NCBI GenBank assembly: GCA_020137815.1
Contig: CM035352.1
Coordinates: 5,418,159-5,482,158 of the forward strand
DNA from: Hormiphora californensis
Lineage: Eukaryota > Ctenophora > Tentaculata > Cydippida > Pleurobrachiidae
Direction of reading: 5' to 3'
Length of the DNA stretch: 64,000 nt
Position numbers and translations under genes: made by a program. The notes below the pieces were generated by a model. That model saw only the letters and a list, made by a program, of their open reading frames with translations. It ran no database searches and had not been told where the DNA came from. Positions 1-11,847 of this stretch are shown piece by piece. Numbering within the stretch: position 1 is the first letter of the stretch; each line of letters opens with the position of its first letter.

Positions 1-16
1 CTCCTCCTATTTTCAG

Positions 17-3000
17 AACGGAAGTAGGATAATAAGGGCTATGTTTGACATAGCAATACACCGTGGCTACCCCCTTGCTGCTGCCCGGCTTCTCAACCTC
101 TCTAAAATGATGAACCACAGAATCTGGGATGAAGACACACCCCTCCGTCAATTCGGCACCGCTCTCCCCTTCAATGTTTACGATCGATTGGAGCGCCTCC
201 GACTCTCCCTCGACAAGCTCCGGGAGATGCCTGGTCGAGAGATAGGGCACATGTTACATCACGTTAATGTGGGTGATCGTGTCAAGGAACACGTGGAATA
301 CATTCCCCACGTAGCACTGGACATCCTGGTTCAGCCTGTTACTGCTACTGTGTTAAAAGTGGAGCTGACCATTACCCCCCAGTTTGTGTGGAGTGACAGG
401 TGGCATGGTAAGGCGGGTGGTGTCCCCTGGTGGATATGGGTTGAAGACCCTAACAACCACGACCACATCTACCACAACGAGTATTTCAACCTGCAAAAGA
501 AACATGTGGTACACGGTGAATCCCAGAAGATATCATTCTCAATGCCCCTGATAGACCGGGACAACACATGTTATATTGTGAAGTGTGTCTCAGATCACTG
601 GTTGGGAGCTGAGACCAGTGAAGTGGTGAATGTTAAGGGTATTATAGTCCCTCAAGACCATGTTCCACACACCCAACTACTGGATCTCCAACCCATACCA
701 GCTAGTATCATGCCGACACCAGAACTCCGTCGTTACTTCAAGTTTACCCACTTCAACCCGGTCCAAACCCAAGTATTCCATACCCTCTTCCACTCTGATG
801 AGAATGTCCTACTTGGTGCACCTACTGGGTCTGGTAAAACTGTGGCTGCTGAGTTGGCCATGTTCCGGGTGTTCACCAAGTATCCCCGGGACAAGTGTGT
901 TTACATAGCACCCCTCAAAGCCCTGGTCCGGGAGAGGATGAAGGATTGGGGTGACAGGATAGGAAGGGTCCTTGGGAAGAAGATCGTGGAGCTAACAGGT
1001 GATGTTGTACCATGATATGAAGGCTGTGGTAGCGGCTGATATTATTGTCACAACCCCTGAGAAATGGGATGGAATATCAAGGTCGTGGCAAAACAGGAAG
1101 TATGTACAGAGTGTCCGAGGTTGTTGGTGATTGATGAGATTACACCTGCTGGGCTAATGATCGTGGCCCCGTTCTAGAGGTGATAGTTAGCAGGACCAAC
1201 TTTATCAGTTCTCACACAGAACAGCAAGTTAGGGTGGTCGGTCTCAGCACAGCGCTGGCTAACGCTGGGGACCTTGGTAGTTGGCTGAATATCTCTAATG
1301 CGGGCATGTTCAATTTCAAGCCATCAGTCCGTCCTGTTCCCTTGGAAACGCATCTCAGTGGGTTCCCGGGGCAACACTACTGTCCCAGAATGGCAACCAT
1401 GAACAAACCGGCTTACAACGACATACGAATGTACAGTAAAGAGAAACCAGTTCTGATCTTCGTGGCGTCACGACGTCAGACCCGTCTAACTGCATACGAT
1501 TTGATATCACACGCAGCAGCAGACGATCCTAAACAGTGGCTGCATGATATCGGGGATCTAGAGTTGGAGAACCACATCTCGACAGTAGGGGATCAGAACC
1601 TGAAACATTGCCTACAGTTTGGTATCGGACTTCACCACGCTGGTCTACAGGAGAGTGACAGGGCTCTGGTTGAGATGCTGTTTACAGAGAGGAAGATCCA
1701 GTTGTTGGTTGCTACGGCAACGTTAGCATGGGGTGTTAACCTTCCTGCACATCTGGTTATCATCAAAGGTATGTTGTTGGTTCTAGATCACTAGAGAGTC
1801 ACACCCTGGACCCCTTCATAATAAGTTGACCACCACATCTGAATTAGGAAGTTGACCATTCTGATTTTCCAGGAACTGAGTACTACGATGGAAAAGTTAA
1901 CCGGTATGTGGATTTCCCAATTACTGATGTACTACAGATGATGGGAAGGGCAGGCAGGCCACAGTATGACACCCAGGGTATTGCTTGTGTGTACATTCAC
2001 GACCAGAAGAAACATTTCTATAAGAGGTTCCTATATGAGCCCTTCCCTGTAGAGAGTAACCTACTAGCAGTACTGACGGACCATTTCAACGCTGAAATTG
2101 TGGCAGGTATGTAAGTACTTTGAGTTGGTCCCTCCAGGGTCCCTCCTTTCACGCCCCAAACCAATGAAGATGCCAGCCAACATACCTATAACAACTTCTT
2201 AGTATCTTAACCGACCACCCAAACACCCCCAGGTACAATAAAGTCCAAACAAGATGCTATGGATTACCTCACATGGACCTATTTCTTCCGGAGACTCCTC
2301 AGGAATCCCTCCTACTACAGTTTAGAGGATTTAGAAGATGAGAATATTAACACTTTCCTGTCTTCCATTGTCAGCATGAAGTTACAGGTTAGTCATCACT
2401 AAATCCACCATAAACCCCCTCTCACCAATAGTTAGTGGGTGAAAAGGCCACAAAACATGAGATTTGACCTTCAAATCTATTTCAGGAGTTGGTTGATTCA
2501 TATTGTGTCGCAGTAGAGGGACCGGAGGTGCGTCCTGAGATTCTAGGCTACATTGCCTCCTTCTACTACCTCTCCCACAAGACAGTCAGGATGTTTGCCG
2601 ATACTCTCACCCCCTCGACTTCATTCAATGATATCCTAACTCTCTTGTGTCAGGTAGGGTATCCACTATTACACTCCTGATACAGCTGCTAATGTTCCTG
2701 CCTTCCAATTCCCACAATTCCACTGATATCTCTCCCCCTCCCCCGTTATCTAAGACTTTCAACTACCGATATATGACACGAGCCCCTTTCCTCAGGTGAC
2801 TGAGTACGACGAAATGCCAGTACGACACAATGAAGACAAGATCAATGAAGAGATGTCTACCACCCTGCCTATCAGGGTAGCGGCCCACTCATACGATGAT
2901 CCCCATACCAAGGTTCACCTGCTGCTACAGGCCCACTTCTCCAGACAGGGCATGCCAATGAGTGACTACCTGACGGATCTAAAGAGTGTACACGATCAGG

Positions 3001-4663
3001 CCATCAGGATTCTGCAGGTACTGGTTGGGTTGGAGCTGGTTGATTCATCTTTCTCTGTCTCTATTATATTCTGGTATCTCTCTCTATCCTTGATTTTGGA
3101 GTTGTGCCATCAAATCTCTCTCTCTCCCTAGGCGATGTTGGATGTGTCAGCTGACAATGGATGGCTACGAACATCCCTCAACATTATGCACCTCGTCAAG
3201 ATGATACTGCAAGGGTGCTGGCTGAAAGATGACCCTCTCCTTCAACTACCCTGTGTACAGCCATACCATATCCCACTGTTTTACACGTGAGTGTGCTCCT
3301 TCATAAACACAGCCAATGCTCCTTTATAAATCTTTTTAATGGACTCTTATGAAAGTCGCTCACGGATAACTCTATTTAACTTTCAGTGAACAGACGGTGA
3401 ATCTCTGTTTTCCAGAGATGGCAAAGTTTTACTCCGGAAACATTGAATGTCTAAAGAAAGCGATTGGGGAGGAATTCAGTGACCGAGAGATATACCAAAT
3501 TCAGAAGGGTCTATCACAGCTCCCTCTGTGTCGGGTGTCCCACTCTATCAAGGGCTCTGAACTACTCGACAAGAACTATACCCCCGATACGGCTCCTAAT
3601 GGAGCTCAATGGGTTCCTGTACACGCGGACAAGGAGTATAGTTTGGAAGTCAGACTGGCATTTGGGTCGGGCAAATCGGGAAAGAATCACGTTCGGAAAG
3701 CGGCATGTCCCCGGTTCAACAAGCCCGTTGATGAGACTTGGTGAGTAAAGTTTTTGGAACTGCTCGTGGTTTTTTATAAATTCAGTTCTGCGGGTATTTG
3801 GTTAAGCCAAGTCGGGCAAACATCCCATTGTATTTCCTAGGTGGGTTATGTTGGGAGAGGTAGAGACTGGTGAATTGATAGCAATGAAAAGGTGTGGGCC
3901 ATCTCGGGGTAACTCCCTCTCCGTTCCTCTTGCATTCTACACACCAGAGCAGCCAGGCCGACATGTCTACACTCTATTCGTGGTCTCTCAAACGTACCTT
4001 GGACTGGGTGAATATTAATTTGTTACTTGTTGTTCCTTAGTTAGCACTTCTAACGGACCCTAGAAGTTACTAGCTTGTTCTTCAGTACGCCCCCCCCCCC
4101 CCCCGATTAGGGCCCTAGAAGGTTCTTGTTCCTAACCCCCCTCCTGTCCTTCAGATCAACAGTACGATATCTATCTGGACGTGTTAGAGCAGGAGATTCT
4201 ATATCAGCTGGATGCAGACTTCCTGACAGACGAAGAAGGGGAGGAATTTGTGGATCCTCAACAAGACGATAAAAAGTTTTATGAAGGAGCACAAAACGAA
4301 TATTATGAAGGAGCACAAAACGAATATTATGAAGGAGTTGATGAAGATGATGGTTTTGTGGATGCTCTTGATCACCCATCTCCCCAAGCCCCAGATATTG
4401 ATACGATACAAGATGAAGGTGTGAGGGGTCCACCTCCTGGATTTGGAGGATCACCAATACGACCCAGGGATCCATCAGGGGCCAGGGGTCCAGCACCATC
4501 AGGGGCCATTCAGAGAGGTCCAGCCCCTCCCGGGTTCAGTACCACATCAGATAACACCCCACCACCGGGGCTCACCAAGAAGAAGAGGAACAGGGGCAGG
4601 AAGAAGAAGGTGAAGGCAGAGGAGGAGGAGGATAAATGGGATGAATGTAATACATGGGAGTAG
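17..4663 (+). CDS. ASCC3: ASCC3, C-terminal half (second helicase cassette to stop); 5' part outside window
   Basis: This is activating signal cointegrator 1 complex subunit 3, a Ski2/Brr2-type helicase used in collided-ribosome rescue (ASC-1/RQT) and alkylation repair. Exons I read: 17-1768, 1873-2106, 2233-2387, 2486-2653, 2796-3017, 3132-3286, 3387-3740, 3841-4007 and 4155-4663. Splice phases agree throughout. The first exon enters after tttcag and carries Walker [10 protein letters not shown] (about 821-847), SRRQTR, and [12 protein letters not shown]. The next exon has [11 protein letters not shown] Sec63-like region follows, ending near QQYDIYLDV. The C-terminal tail of about 155 residues is acidic, then rich in PPGF and Pro/Gly/Arg, with a 24-nt unit (YYEGAQNE) repeated near 4279-4335. 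That tail is longer than I expect for the family. Between about 1010 and 1165, around the DEIH box, the reading frame shifts several times, so that stretch is broken or mis-sequenced. Confidence 0.93.
1010..1165 (+). other. Cluster of frame-breaking indels across the ASCC3 DEIH box
   Basis: Homology to the second ASCC3 cassette continues through this stretch ([13 protein letters not shown] and LLVIDEI are readable). All three forward frames are needed in about 150 bases: frame breaks follow DVVP near 1012, precede LLVIDEI near 1120, and lie within and after the DEIH position (near 1140-1160). Flanking exon sequence is clean for more than 900 bases on both sides. Local sequence error is the simplest reading; a damaged allele is the alternative. 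Confidence 0.7.
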
Positions 4664-4880
4664 TGTGTGTAGACAGTTGTTATATAACCCTTTGATTTGT
4701 TAATTGTTCTGCAATCCCTTTGTTTTAGGGAGAGCGTTTTTAGTTAAAAATGTATTTTAAATCTATCAAGCAATGTGTAAAATTTAAGTTTAGTTTTTGT
4801 AATTGTCAATTCTTCCTGCCAGTACCCCATTCCTCTAACACAGCTACTTCCACTCCTAGCCCAGGGCCCACTCTCTTGCA

Positions 4881-5021
4881 ATGTCTGACGAGTTCGCTAT
4901 TGAGACCACTGATGCCGGTGCAGCAAAGTACACTCCCGTCCAGACTTCAACCATGAAGAAAGGCAGTCACATCCTGATCAAGGGACGACCGTGCAAGGTA
5001 ATCTTTCTTTCTCGCTCTCTC

Positions 5022-5094
<73 letters not shown>

Positions 5095-5662
5095 GTCTCT
5101 CTCACCCTCAAAACCCCCGCAGGTTGACCACATCTCCACCTCAAAGCCTGGCAAGCACGGTAGTGCCAAGTGCCATCTTGTTGCTATCGACATCTTCACT
5201 GGTAAGAAAATGGAAGAGATCTCCCCCGCTCACGCTACCGTCCACAGCCCAGAAGTGAAACGTGTGGAGTACTTCCTTAGCTCTATCGATGACGGGTTCC
5301 TCTCACTCATGGATGATTCTGGGTAAGCGGACAATATTCACCCTGTACATTGTACAATGTATAGCAACCCTTCCCGAGTCAGCCAGTAGCCACCTTGATT
5401 CTTTATCTCACTGTACTCTGTAGTCTTAACATCTACCGAATAATGATCTCCCCCATTCTAGGTATCGCTTGCTCATCTCTCTCTCCTAAGTCCTAACCCC
5501 TCATCACACAGTGATCTAAAGGAAGATGTCCGTCTACCTGAGAGTGATCTCGGAACGAAGATCAAGGAAATGTTCGACTCGGAGACACCCTGTATTGTAA
5601 CTGTTCTATCCGCTATGGGAGAGGAGAGTGTCATTGAATGTAAAGCGGAGACCCAGAAATAA
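4881..5662 (+). CDS. EIF5A: Translation initiation factor 5A (eIF5A)
   Basis: Small hypusine-containing elongation/termination factor that helps the ribosome through stalling peptides such as polyproline. Three exons: 4881-4997, 5123-5322 and 5512-5662, giving about 156 residues, the normal family size. The start [14 protein letters not shown] is preceded by a pyrimidine-rich leader only about 220 bases after the ASCC3 stop. The hypusine loop STSKPGKHG is intact; the modified lysine is the one in GKHG. The OB-fold C-terminus reads to ETQK. Intron 1 interrupts the coding sequence right after GRPCK and is almost entirely a (CT)n run of about 90 bases that also supplies the polypyrimidine tract. 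Neighbours on both sides are on the same strand but functionally unrelated. Confidence 0.96.
5012..5105 (+). repeat. (CT)n microsatellite forming most of EIF5A intron 1
   Basis: Nearly pure CT dinucleotide run between the donor at 4998 and the acceptor at 5121-5122, lying in the position of the polypyrimidine tract. Confidence 0.95.
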
Positions 5663-5960
5663 TATGGGATCTTCTTTTTTTTTGGGAGAGACGTGCCATC
5701 TTCTTCTCCCAGGGAGAGAAAGAGAGTGTATAACGCTGCTGGCTCGAGCATCTTATCTTTCTCTCTATTTTTTTCCATCTTCCCCCTTTCTTTTGACCGA
5801 CCCTGTTTTAGTGGTTTTTAGTGTTTGAATTTACACATGTGATCTTGTTTTTGTTTCCCCGACCCCGGTTAGATTTTCCAAGTCCCCCCAGTTGTCCAGC
5901 TATCAATTATAGTGAACCTAACTCCACCTTCCTCTCAATCCACTCTCTCTACATAGCAAC

Positions 5961-8385
5961 ATGTTAGAACGTCCCGAGGCAGTGTACTATGTGGAGCAAA
6001 AGGGTAAAATAGGAACAGTGGAAGTGGCTCTAAAACCCAACACAGAGACCCCATTTTCTCTTCAGCTCACTTCTTCGTGTCTTCAGGTATGAACTGCTGG
6101 ACCCCAAACTGCTGAGAGATATTCACCATGTAGTTACCATTGTCACAGTTACCGTGTAGTTACCATTGCATTTGGTTACCATTGCCCTAGCTCCCCTCCC
6201 CCCCCCCCCCCCCCCAGATTGCAGATGCCCCGGTTCCACTGTGTGCCAACACCAGAATGAGATATGGAGGTATGGACGACCCCACAGTGGCTGATGGGGT
6301 CATTGGACTTAAAATACCCACCGGTAAATAATTTTCCAGCGTTAATTAAAAGTTAACTAAGAGTTAATTACCAATTAGTTACAGTAAGTGATAATACCCC
6401 TCCTTAGATCCGATAATGGAGGTAAACAATGGAAAGGGAGGTGAGGGACCGACAATTAAAAACATTCAGTGCAACAGATGCTCAAGGAAACTAAATTGCA
6501 AGTAAATAGGGTAAACCGGGGCAATTCGAACAACCGGGGCAATTCGAACATAGTACTGCCCGTCTCTCACCTAGTTAAGCTATCATAATGACGTCATCCT
6601 ATCTCCAGAAGAAAACTGCTCGTTCGAGCCTGCCCGTTACCACTAAATAGGCTCTAGATCCGGTTTAAGTTGGTCGATTTCCGATTTGAAAAAACCAGCT
6701 GAAAGCTAATAATATCAGCTTTCAGATGGTATAAAAATTATTTAAATATTCGCATGTTTTCATTCCAAATTCTGGTAAATTAATATTACCGGGGCAATTC
6801 GAACAACCGGGGCAATTCGAACATGGGCAATTTGGTTAACACACCGGGGCAATTTGGTTAACTCCCGGGCCAATGATGTGCAGTTCTTTGTACCACGTGA
6901 TCACGCGTGATACCGGGGCAATTCGAACAAGAACGACCAGCGTGTAGATTGCGTGTAGATTACATTGTTCGAATTGCCCCCACCTCTAACAACACCAGGC
7001 GGGAATCTTCTTCTGGTGTTGTGAGGACGTTCACGTGACTCCCACGTGACGAAATAAAGCACTCCTATTGGTGTTGTCCGAATTGCCCCGGTACCATTTT
7101 TTCCGACCAAAATTTTTAAATTAGTTATTTAGTTAAGTAAATGATGGTCCCTAGAGTTGAAATTTATCTTATTTGAAAGATAAAATAATGAACTTTAATC
7201 CTATATAATTTTTTTCATTGTATCTTTTTTTAAATGGGAGTGAGAACCGATTAAGTAAAAAGTTAACCATTTTGCCCCGGTTTACCCTACTAAAGCCCCT
7301 TTCTTTTGCTCTCTCCCCTAATATTCCCCCTTCTGGGACAGTAATGCTTCTTTGTTTTCCCATCATTCCACCATCCACCCTCCTAGGAAGTTTACAAGAG
7401 TCCTGCCCCTTCCCTCCGCTGCCTGGTATGAGATGACTGACACCCTACTGTGTCACGGCAGCCATAAGACTATTGTTAACGGGCTCTTCCCTAGACCAGG
7501 TAAAATACACCCCACTCTCACCTTGGTGACAATCACCATTTAGTTATTCTTTGTATCTCTTTCTCATATTTGCCTTGCTCGACCCTGTCTCACAAAACAA
7601 TTACAAAACATGTGTCACATCCCCAAATTGGGAGTTTACTCCTTCACACACCCCCACTCTCTTGTCTCATATAAGACCGTCCTCTTCGCACCGGGCGGGG
7701 TGCGTGATGTACAGTCATATTGCCTGACAACCACTCTCCAGGTGATTGTTTGGTTGGTGAACAGGAGATCTGGGTGGCCTGGGACACCCTAACAAAACAA
7801 CACGTGTATATCGGTGAAACACGTGACATGGAGCACAGATCACGTGTTACTGCCTCTCTACACTGCATCAGGTGTAGAAACATCCTGGGCAGGGTGGTGT
7901 ACAGTGGAGATAAAGTAGACTGGGCGATAGTGTGGAAACATAGTATAGCAGGACATGGAGCCCCACTCTACCATATCGAGAGTTATGTGGCCAGGGAGCT
8001 GCTAGATGCTAGTACGAGACATGTCAGTTTTAGATTTATAATCCTACCCCGGGATGTTAACAATTCTAACACGTTCCGGGGTATTAGGTTGTGGATGATG
8101 GGGGGTGATCTAACCATTGCTACATCTCTATCTGAACAACTCAGCTGGGCATTAGGCCAGATCGGTGGGAAGATTAGTGACAATACCAAGGCAATGAAGG
8201 TCCTGTATACTAAACACTGTGAACAGAGCACTGTCCAGGGGATATGGACGGATGCTGATGTGATATCCCTGCCGTTAGATCTGTGTTTGAATCTGTGGTT
8301 AGTGTTACAGTTGTCTTCTCTAACCCTGCCCCCTAGTAAGAGATATGCCCAGAACTGCCGAGTAGGGTACATTAGATATGTGTGA
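5961..8385 (+). CDS. UBE3D: UBE3D-like HECT_2 E3 ubiquitin ligase
   Basis: Matches the HECT_2 family (UBE3D/H10BH), non-canonical E3 ligases that bind UBE2C-type E2s. Exons: 5961-6086, 6218-6323, 6408-6501, 7387-7499 and 7742-8385, with compatible phases, giving about 360 residues, close to the family norm. Diagnostic features: a CxxC pair (IQCNRCSRKLNC) at the end of exon 3; LPSAAWYEMTDTLLCH in exon 4, the family's PSxxWxEmxDxWxCH signature; a second CxxC (LHCIRC) in exon 5; and a Leu-rich C-terminus with LPPSKR and VGYIRYV. The start ATG at 5961 follows a pyrimidine-rich leader. Intron 3 holds a 779-bp TA-flanked transposon starting 7 bases after the donor. Intron 2 and the acceptor of exon 2 are short, with a C-homopolymer. 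Assignment rests on motif pattern rather than a search. Confidence 0.82.
6509..7287. mobile_element. TA-flanked non-autonomous DNA element with GGGGCAATTCGAAC subterminal repeats
   Basis: Inverted ends GGGTAAACCGGGGCAA and its complement lie between TA dinucleotides (6507-6508 and 7288-7289), the target pattern of Tc1/mariner-type elements. GGGGCAATTCGAAC or its complement recurs at least six times near both ends (e.g. 6517, 6534, 6790, 6915, 6966), with the variant GGGGCAATTTGGTTAAC near 6845. No transposase reading frame. It sits in UBE3D intron 3. Its core is homologous to the element at 11015-11739. Confidence 0.8.
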
Positions 8386-8514
8386 AGAATTGTGTTGAGA
8401 AAAACAAAATATAAATTGAGTGAACATTTATCTGTCTAGATCAGAGATAGTTTGATTGTATATAAGTGTGGAAAAAAGGAAGGAAATCTTTGTGTGTATT
8501 TGAGGGGGGGGGGA

Positions 8515-9325
8515 CATGTTAATTGTTAATAAATCACCTCTTTTTTCCGATTTTGTTAATTAACGTTCATTAACAAAATTAACAAAATTAACAAATGCTA
8601 AAATATTGATGTTATCGGTTGATAATACGACTTTAACTGATTTAATTTTGTAGTTTAATAACTTATCTAACGTTTGTATACCCATGCAAGACCTCCTCCG
8701 ATAACATAACTCCAACATACAAGTTTTTTTGGCTCCAAATCGATCAAAATTTAAAGAGTACGAATATTTCAATTTAGCGTGTAAAATTTCACTTGCATGT
8801 AATTTTTTCATTGATAATCCATTCTTCAGACGAAAGAAAGTGATGTACAACGTTTCTGTTTGAAAAATTCGAAAAAATTCCCAAAATTGCTTTTTTTGGT
8901 CAAAAATTGAAAATTTGCTTCGCTACAAATCCTTGTGTTTTTTTTAGAAAAAATTATTTTTGGGATATTTTTCGATTGAAGGTAAATTTATGAGTCTTAT
9001 TAAGTTGGAAAATGCGGATTAGTATCATTTGAGCTCAATTGCGGTTCAGGTTGGCTAGTTTTTGTTCGAATTTACAAAATGGAACAAATCGTTGTGGGAA
9101 GGCTGTAGTAGACGGCTTGGGGGTATGCAGATCATGCAGAAGAAACATCTTTGTTCGCAGAACAATATGTAGCAAGTTTAATACCAAAAAACCACGTGCT
9201 AAAAGGACTTTAGATGGTATAAATGGCATTTGTTAATGTTTGTTAACTTTTGTTAATTATGTTAATAAATCACCTGTTTTTTCGATGTTAATATTAACAA
9301 AGTTAACAAAATTAACTTCCCCCCC
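8515..9325. repeat. AT-rich element bounded by GTTAATAAATCACCT direct repeats
   Basis: The motif GTTAATAAATCACCT followed by a T-run occurs at about 8529 and again at about 9263 in the same orientation, each followed by a cluster of TTAAC/GTTAA motifs. This gives an element-like block of about 0.8 kb between the UBE3D stop and the COPZ start. The interior has short open frames without recognisable domains. A poly(G) run precedes it and a poly(C) run follows. Class not determined. Confidence 0.5.
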
Positions 9326-9504
9326 CCCCCCGTATTTGACTAACATGATATTTGACTTTTATAAACACGAGTTTTTCTGATAGATCTAGTAACCATAGTT
9401 ACATGAGCTGCTTCTGATAGATCTAGTAACCCCCCCCCCCAGTAACCATGGTTACATGAGCTGCATCCTCTTCTCAGTTCTCACCCTCCCTCTCTATAAT
9501 AGCA

Positions 9505-10801
9505 ATGTCCATGATACCATCTCTCAAGACAATCAAGGGGATTTGTATACTAGATAACGATGGAAAGAGGGTGGTATCCAAGTACTACGATACCACTGAC
9601 GACACTTTTGCAACAGTAAAAGATCAAAAAGCATTTGAAGGAAAGGTGTTTAAAGCTACGGAAAAGGCAAATTCAGAGATCGTTGCGATCAATAACTATA
9701 CTGTGGTGTACAGGTAATGATTCACTTTACAGATCTAAGTTAGATGATCTAACTCTGGCCCATTTTATCCGAACCCTTTATACCGTGTTACAGTACCCAA
9801 TATATCCATTCTCTCAGGTCCAATGTTGACTTATTTTTCTACGTGTTTGGGGACAGTAGAGAGAATGAGTTAATGCTGTTGTCAGTACTAAATGCTCTAT
9901 ACGATAGTATTAGTATGATCTTGCGGAAAAACGTGGAAAAGAGGGCCATTTTCGAGAACATGGATAGGTAACTAGATAGGATGTGTTATACCTGCGAGAC
10001 CCTTCCTTGCTCCTTCCTCCAGTATAGGGGGTCATTGATTCCTCTCGTGTATATTGTTGCTATCTTATATCAACCTCACTCTCTCCCCAGTGTATTGTTG
10101 ATATGTGACGAGGTGGCTGATAGGGGGATATTATTGGAATGCGATGCCACTAACATAGTCAATAGAGTACACGTCAGAACTGAAGATATACCACTCAGTG
10201 AACAGACTGTCAGTCAGGTAATGCAGTGCTGTTAATTTAGTATGCTGGGAAACATCAAGAGAGAGAATGAGTTAAATTCTTTCTCGCGGTACTACAGCAT
10301 TTGGGTCTCTACCGCATTTGGGTCTCTCCCCACTATCTCTACCGCATTTGGGTCTCTCCCCTCTACCGCATGACCTCTTTTCAGGTATCTTACGATATCC
10401 TGAAAAGCTTCAATTGGCTCAGCCAATCTTGAGAGAGAGAGAAAGCGTCGTGCGAGAGAGCGAGGTAATCATGTTGTGAGTGTGCACTATATTTCTAGTA
10501 GACCATGTGTCATGTAGCAACTCTACTATGTATTTAACTGTACACTACCTAAAGTTATCAACTCCGCCGAAGCATACTACTATATAACTTACTTACCAGC
10601 TGTGATACGTGTGTCTGTGCGATTTCTGCATCTCTCAGCATGCCCCATTAAATGTCTAACAAATCATTGAAACTCTATAAACACATGTGTTATGTTCTTT
10701 GAAATTCTAAAAATGTACATCTTCCACACAACTTGACATGTCATTTGTTGCAGGTGTTCCAGTCTGCGAAGGAGCAACTCAAGTGGAGCTTGCTACGCTA
10801 G
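9505..10801 (+). CDS. COPZ1: Coatomer subunit zeta (COPI), with two candidate terminal exons
   Basis: Small sigma-type adaptin-like subunit of the COPI coat, which pairs with gamma-COP in Golgi-to-ER traffic. Exons: 9505-9713, 9818-9967, 10091-10217, then the canonical last exon 10754-10801. Recognisable stretches: [43 protein letters not shown] and the C-terminus [15 protein letters not shown]. Total about 177 residues, the family length. A second possible last exon, 10385-10432, has a good tttttcag acceptor and the same phase. It encodes [15 protein letters not shown] then stop, also exactly 15 residues. Intron 3 includes a short GCATTTGGGTCTCT repeat array just before this alternative exon. 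The gene lies between two DNA transposon blocks. Confidence 0.95.
10385..10432 (+). CDS. Candidate alternative last exon of coatomer zeta
   Basis: After the donor at 10218, the acceptor ending at 10384 opens a 15-codon frame plus TGA in the same phase (0) as the canonical exon at 10754. Both peptides begin with Val, have Trp at position 11 and a bulky hydrophobic at position 9. The remaining residues differ. It could be a diverged duplicate exon giving a second C-terminus, or chance. Confidence 0.4.
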   Translation, partial: VSYDILKSFNWLSQS

Positions 10802-11014
10802 CTACCCCCACTGTGTGTCCCTCTCTCAATGTATATCAAATATTCCTAACAAACCGCTGAGAGACTCTCCCCCTCCCTGCTCTCTTGTAAAGTGGACATA
10901 ACCCCCCCCCCCCTACAATATATAAATTTGTTTTGTGTGATTTGTGCTATTATATCTCTGTGTGTTCCCCCATCGGCGACTAAATATGTGTATAATGTCT
11001 TTTCTTTATTATTA

Positions 11015-11739
11015 GGGTAGAAAGGGGTAAAATGGCACACGGGGTAAAATGGCACATGTATGGGGTAAAATGGTCCTAGTTATTACATGTAGTCACGTGA
11101 CTTTTTCTCCAGCGGAGACCTGCTCGTTCTGTTCCGAATTTTTGCTTTAAAACTGCTGTAATTTCTGTTTGAGTTGGCCGATTTTAATTTTGCAAAAACT
11201 GCCAGTTAGGGTTTTTATCCTTCTAAAACTTGGTATAAAAATTTTTCAAAAAACCCACTATTAAGTTGATTAAATTGTCAAATTAGTCAAACTGGGGTAA
11301 AATGGTTCACCCTCGCTGGGGTAAAATGGTTCACCCTGGGACCAATGAAATCGAGCCTCCAATACCACGTGATACCAACTGGGGTAAAATGGTCCAGCAC
11401 ACTGGGGTAAAATGGTCCAGCAGAACAGAAATTACTGAAGATAACATGGACCATTTTACCCCAGTGCTCTAACAACACCAGGCACGTGATAAAAATCGAG
11501 CAATGCTATTGGCTGGACCATTTTACCCCAGTGCAAAATTTCCAAAAAAAGCCCTACCAAACTTTTTGAATTGATTAATTAAGCTATTAAATAAAACTTT
11601 CAGATTTTAAAATTTAGCTCGTCTGAAAGGAAAACGTTTCATTGGATAGCCTATATAATTTTTTTTCTTCTTGCTGTATAAATTGAGTATTTTAGAACCT
11701 AAAACGTTAGAAAGTGTGCCATTTTACCCCTTTCTACCC
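11015..11739. mobile_element. TA-flanked non-autonomous DNA element with GGGGTAAAATGG repeats
   Basis: Inverted ends GGGTAGAAAGGGGTAAAATGG are flanked by TA (11013-11014, 11740-11741). GGGGTAAAATGG(T/C) or its complement recurs about ten times in the outer parts. The inner sequence is homologous to the element at 6509-7287: both contain CTGCTCGTTC, a GGTATAAAAAT stretch, CTCTAACAACACCAGGC and TATATAATTTTTTTTC in the same order. It sits between COPZ and TRMT11, just upstream of the TRMT11 start. Confidence 0.8.
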
Positions 11740-11847
11740 TATAGCTATAGTTTAAATTGAATTTAATTGTTCTTTACAGTTTGTTATTTTGTGTAATTAA
11801 GTAATTAAAGCCCAATTAATTAACTTATTATCTCTTTACAGCTAGTT

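Noticed and set aside
8560-8850. 96-codon minus-strand frame between UBE3D and COPZ
   Set aside because: AT-rich, starts in TTAAC repeats, no domain; part of the element-like block.
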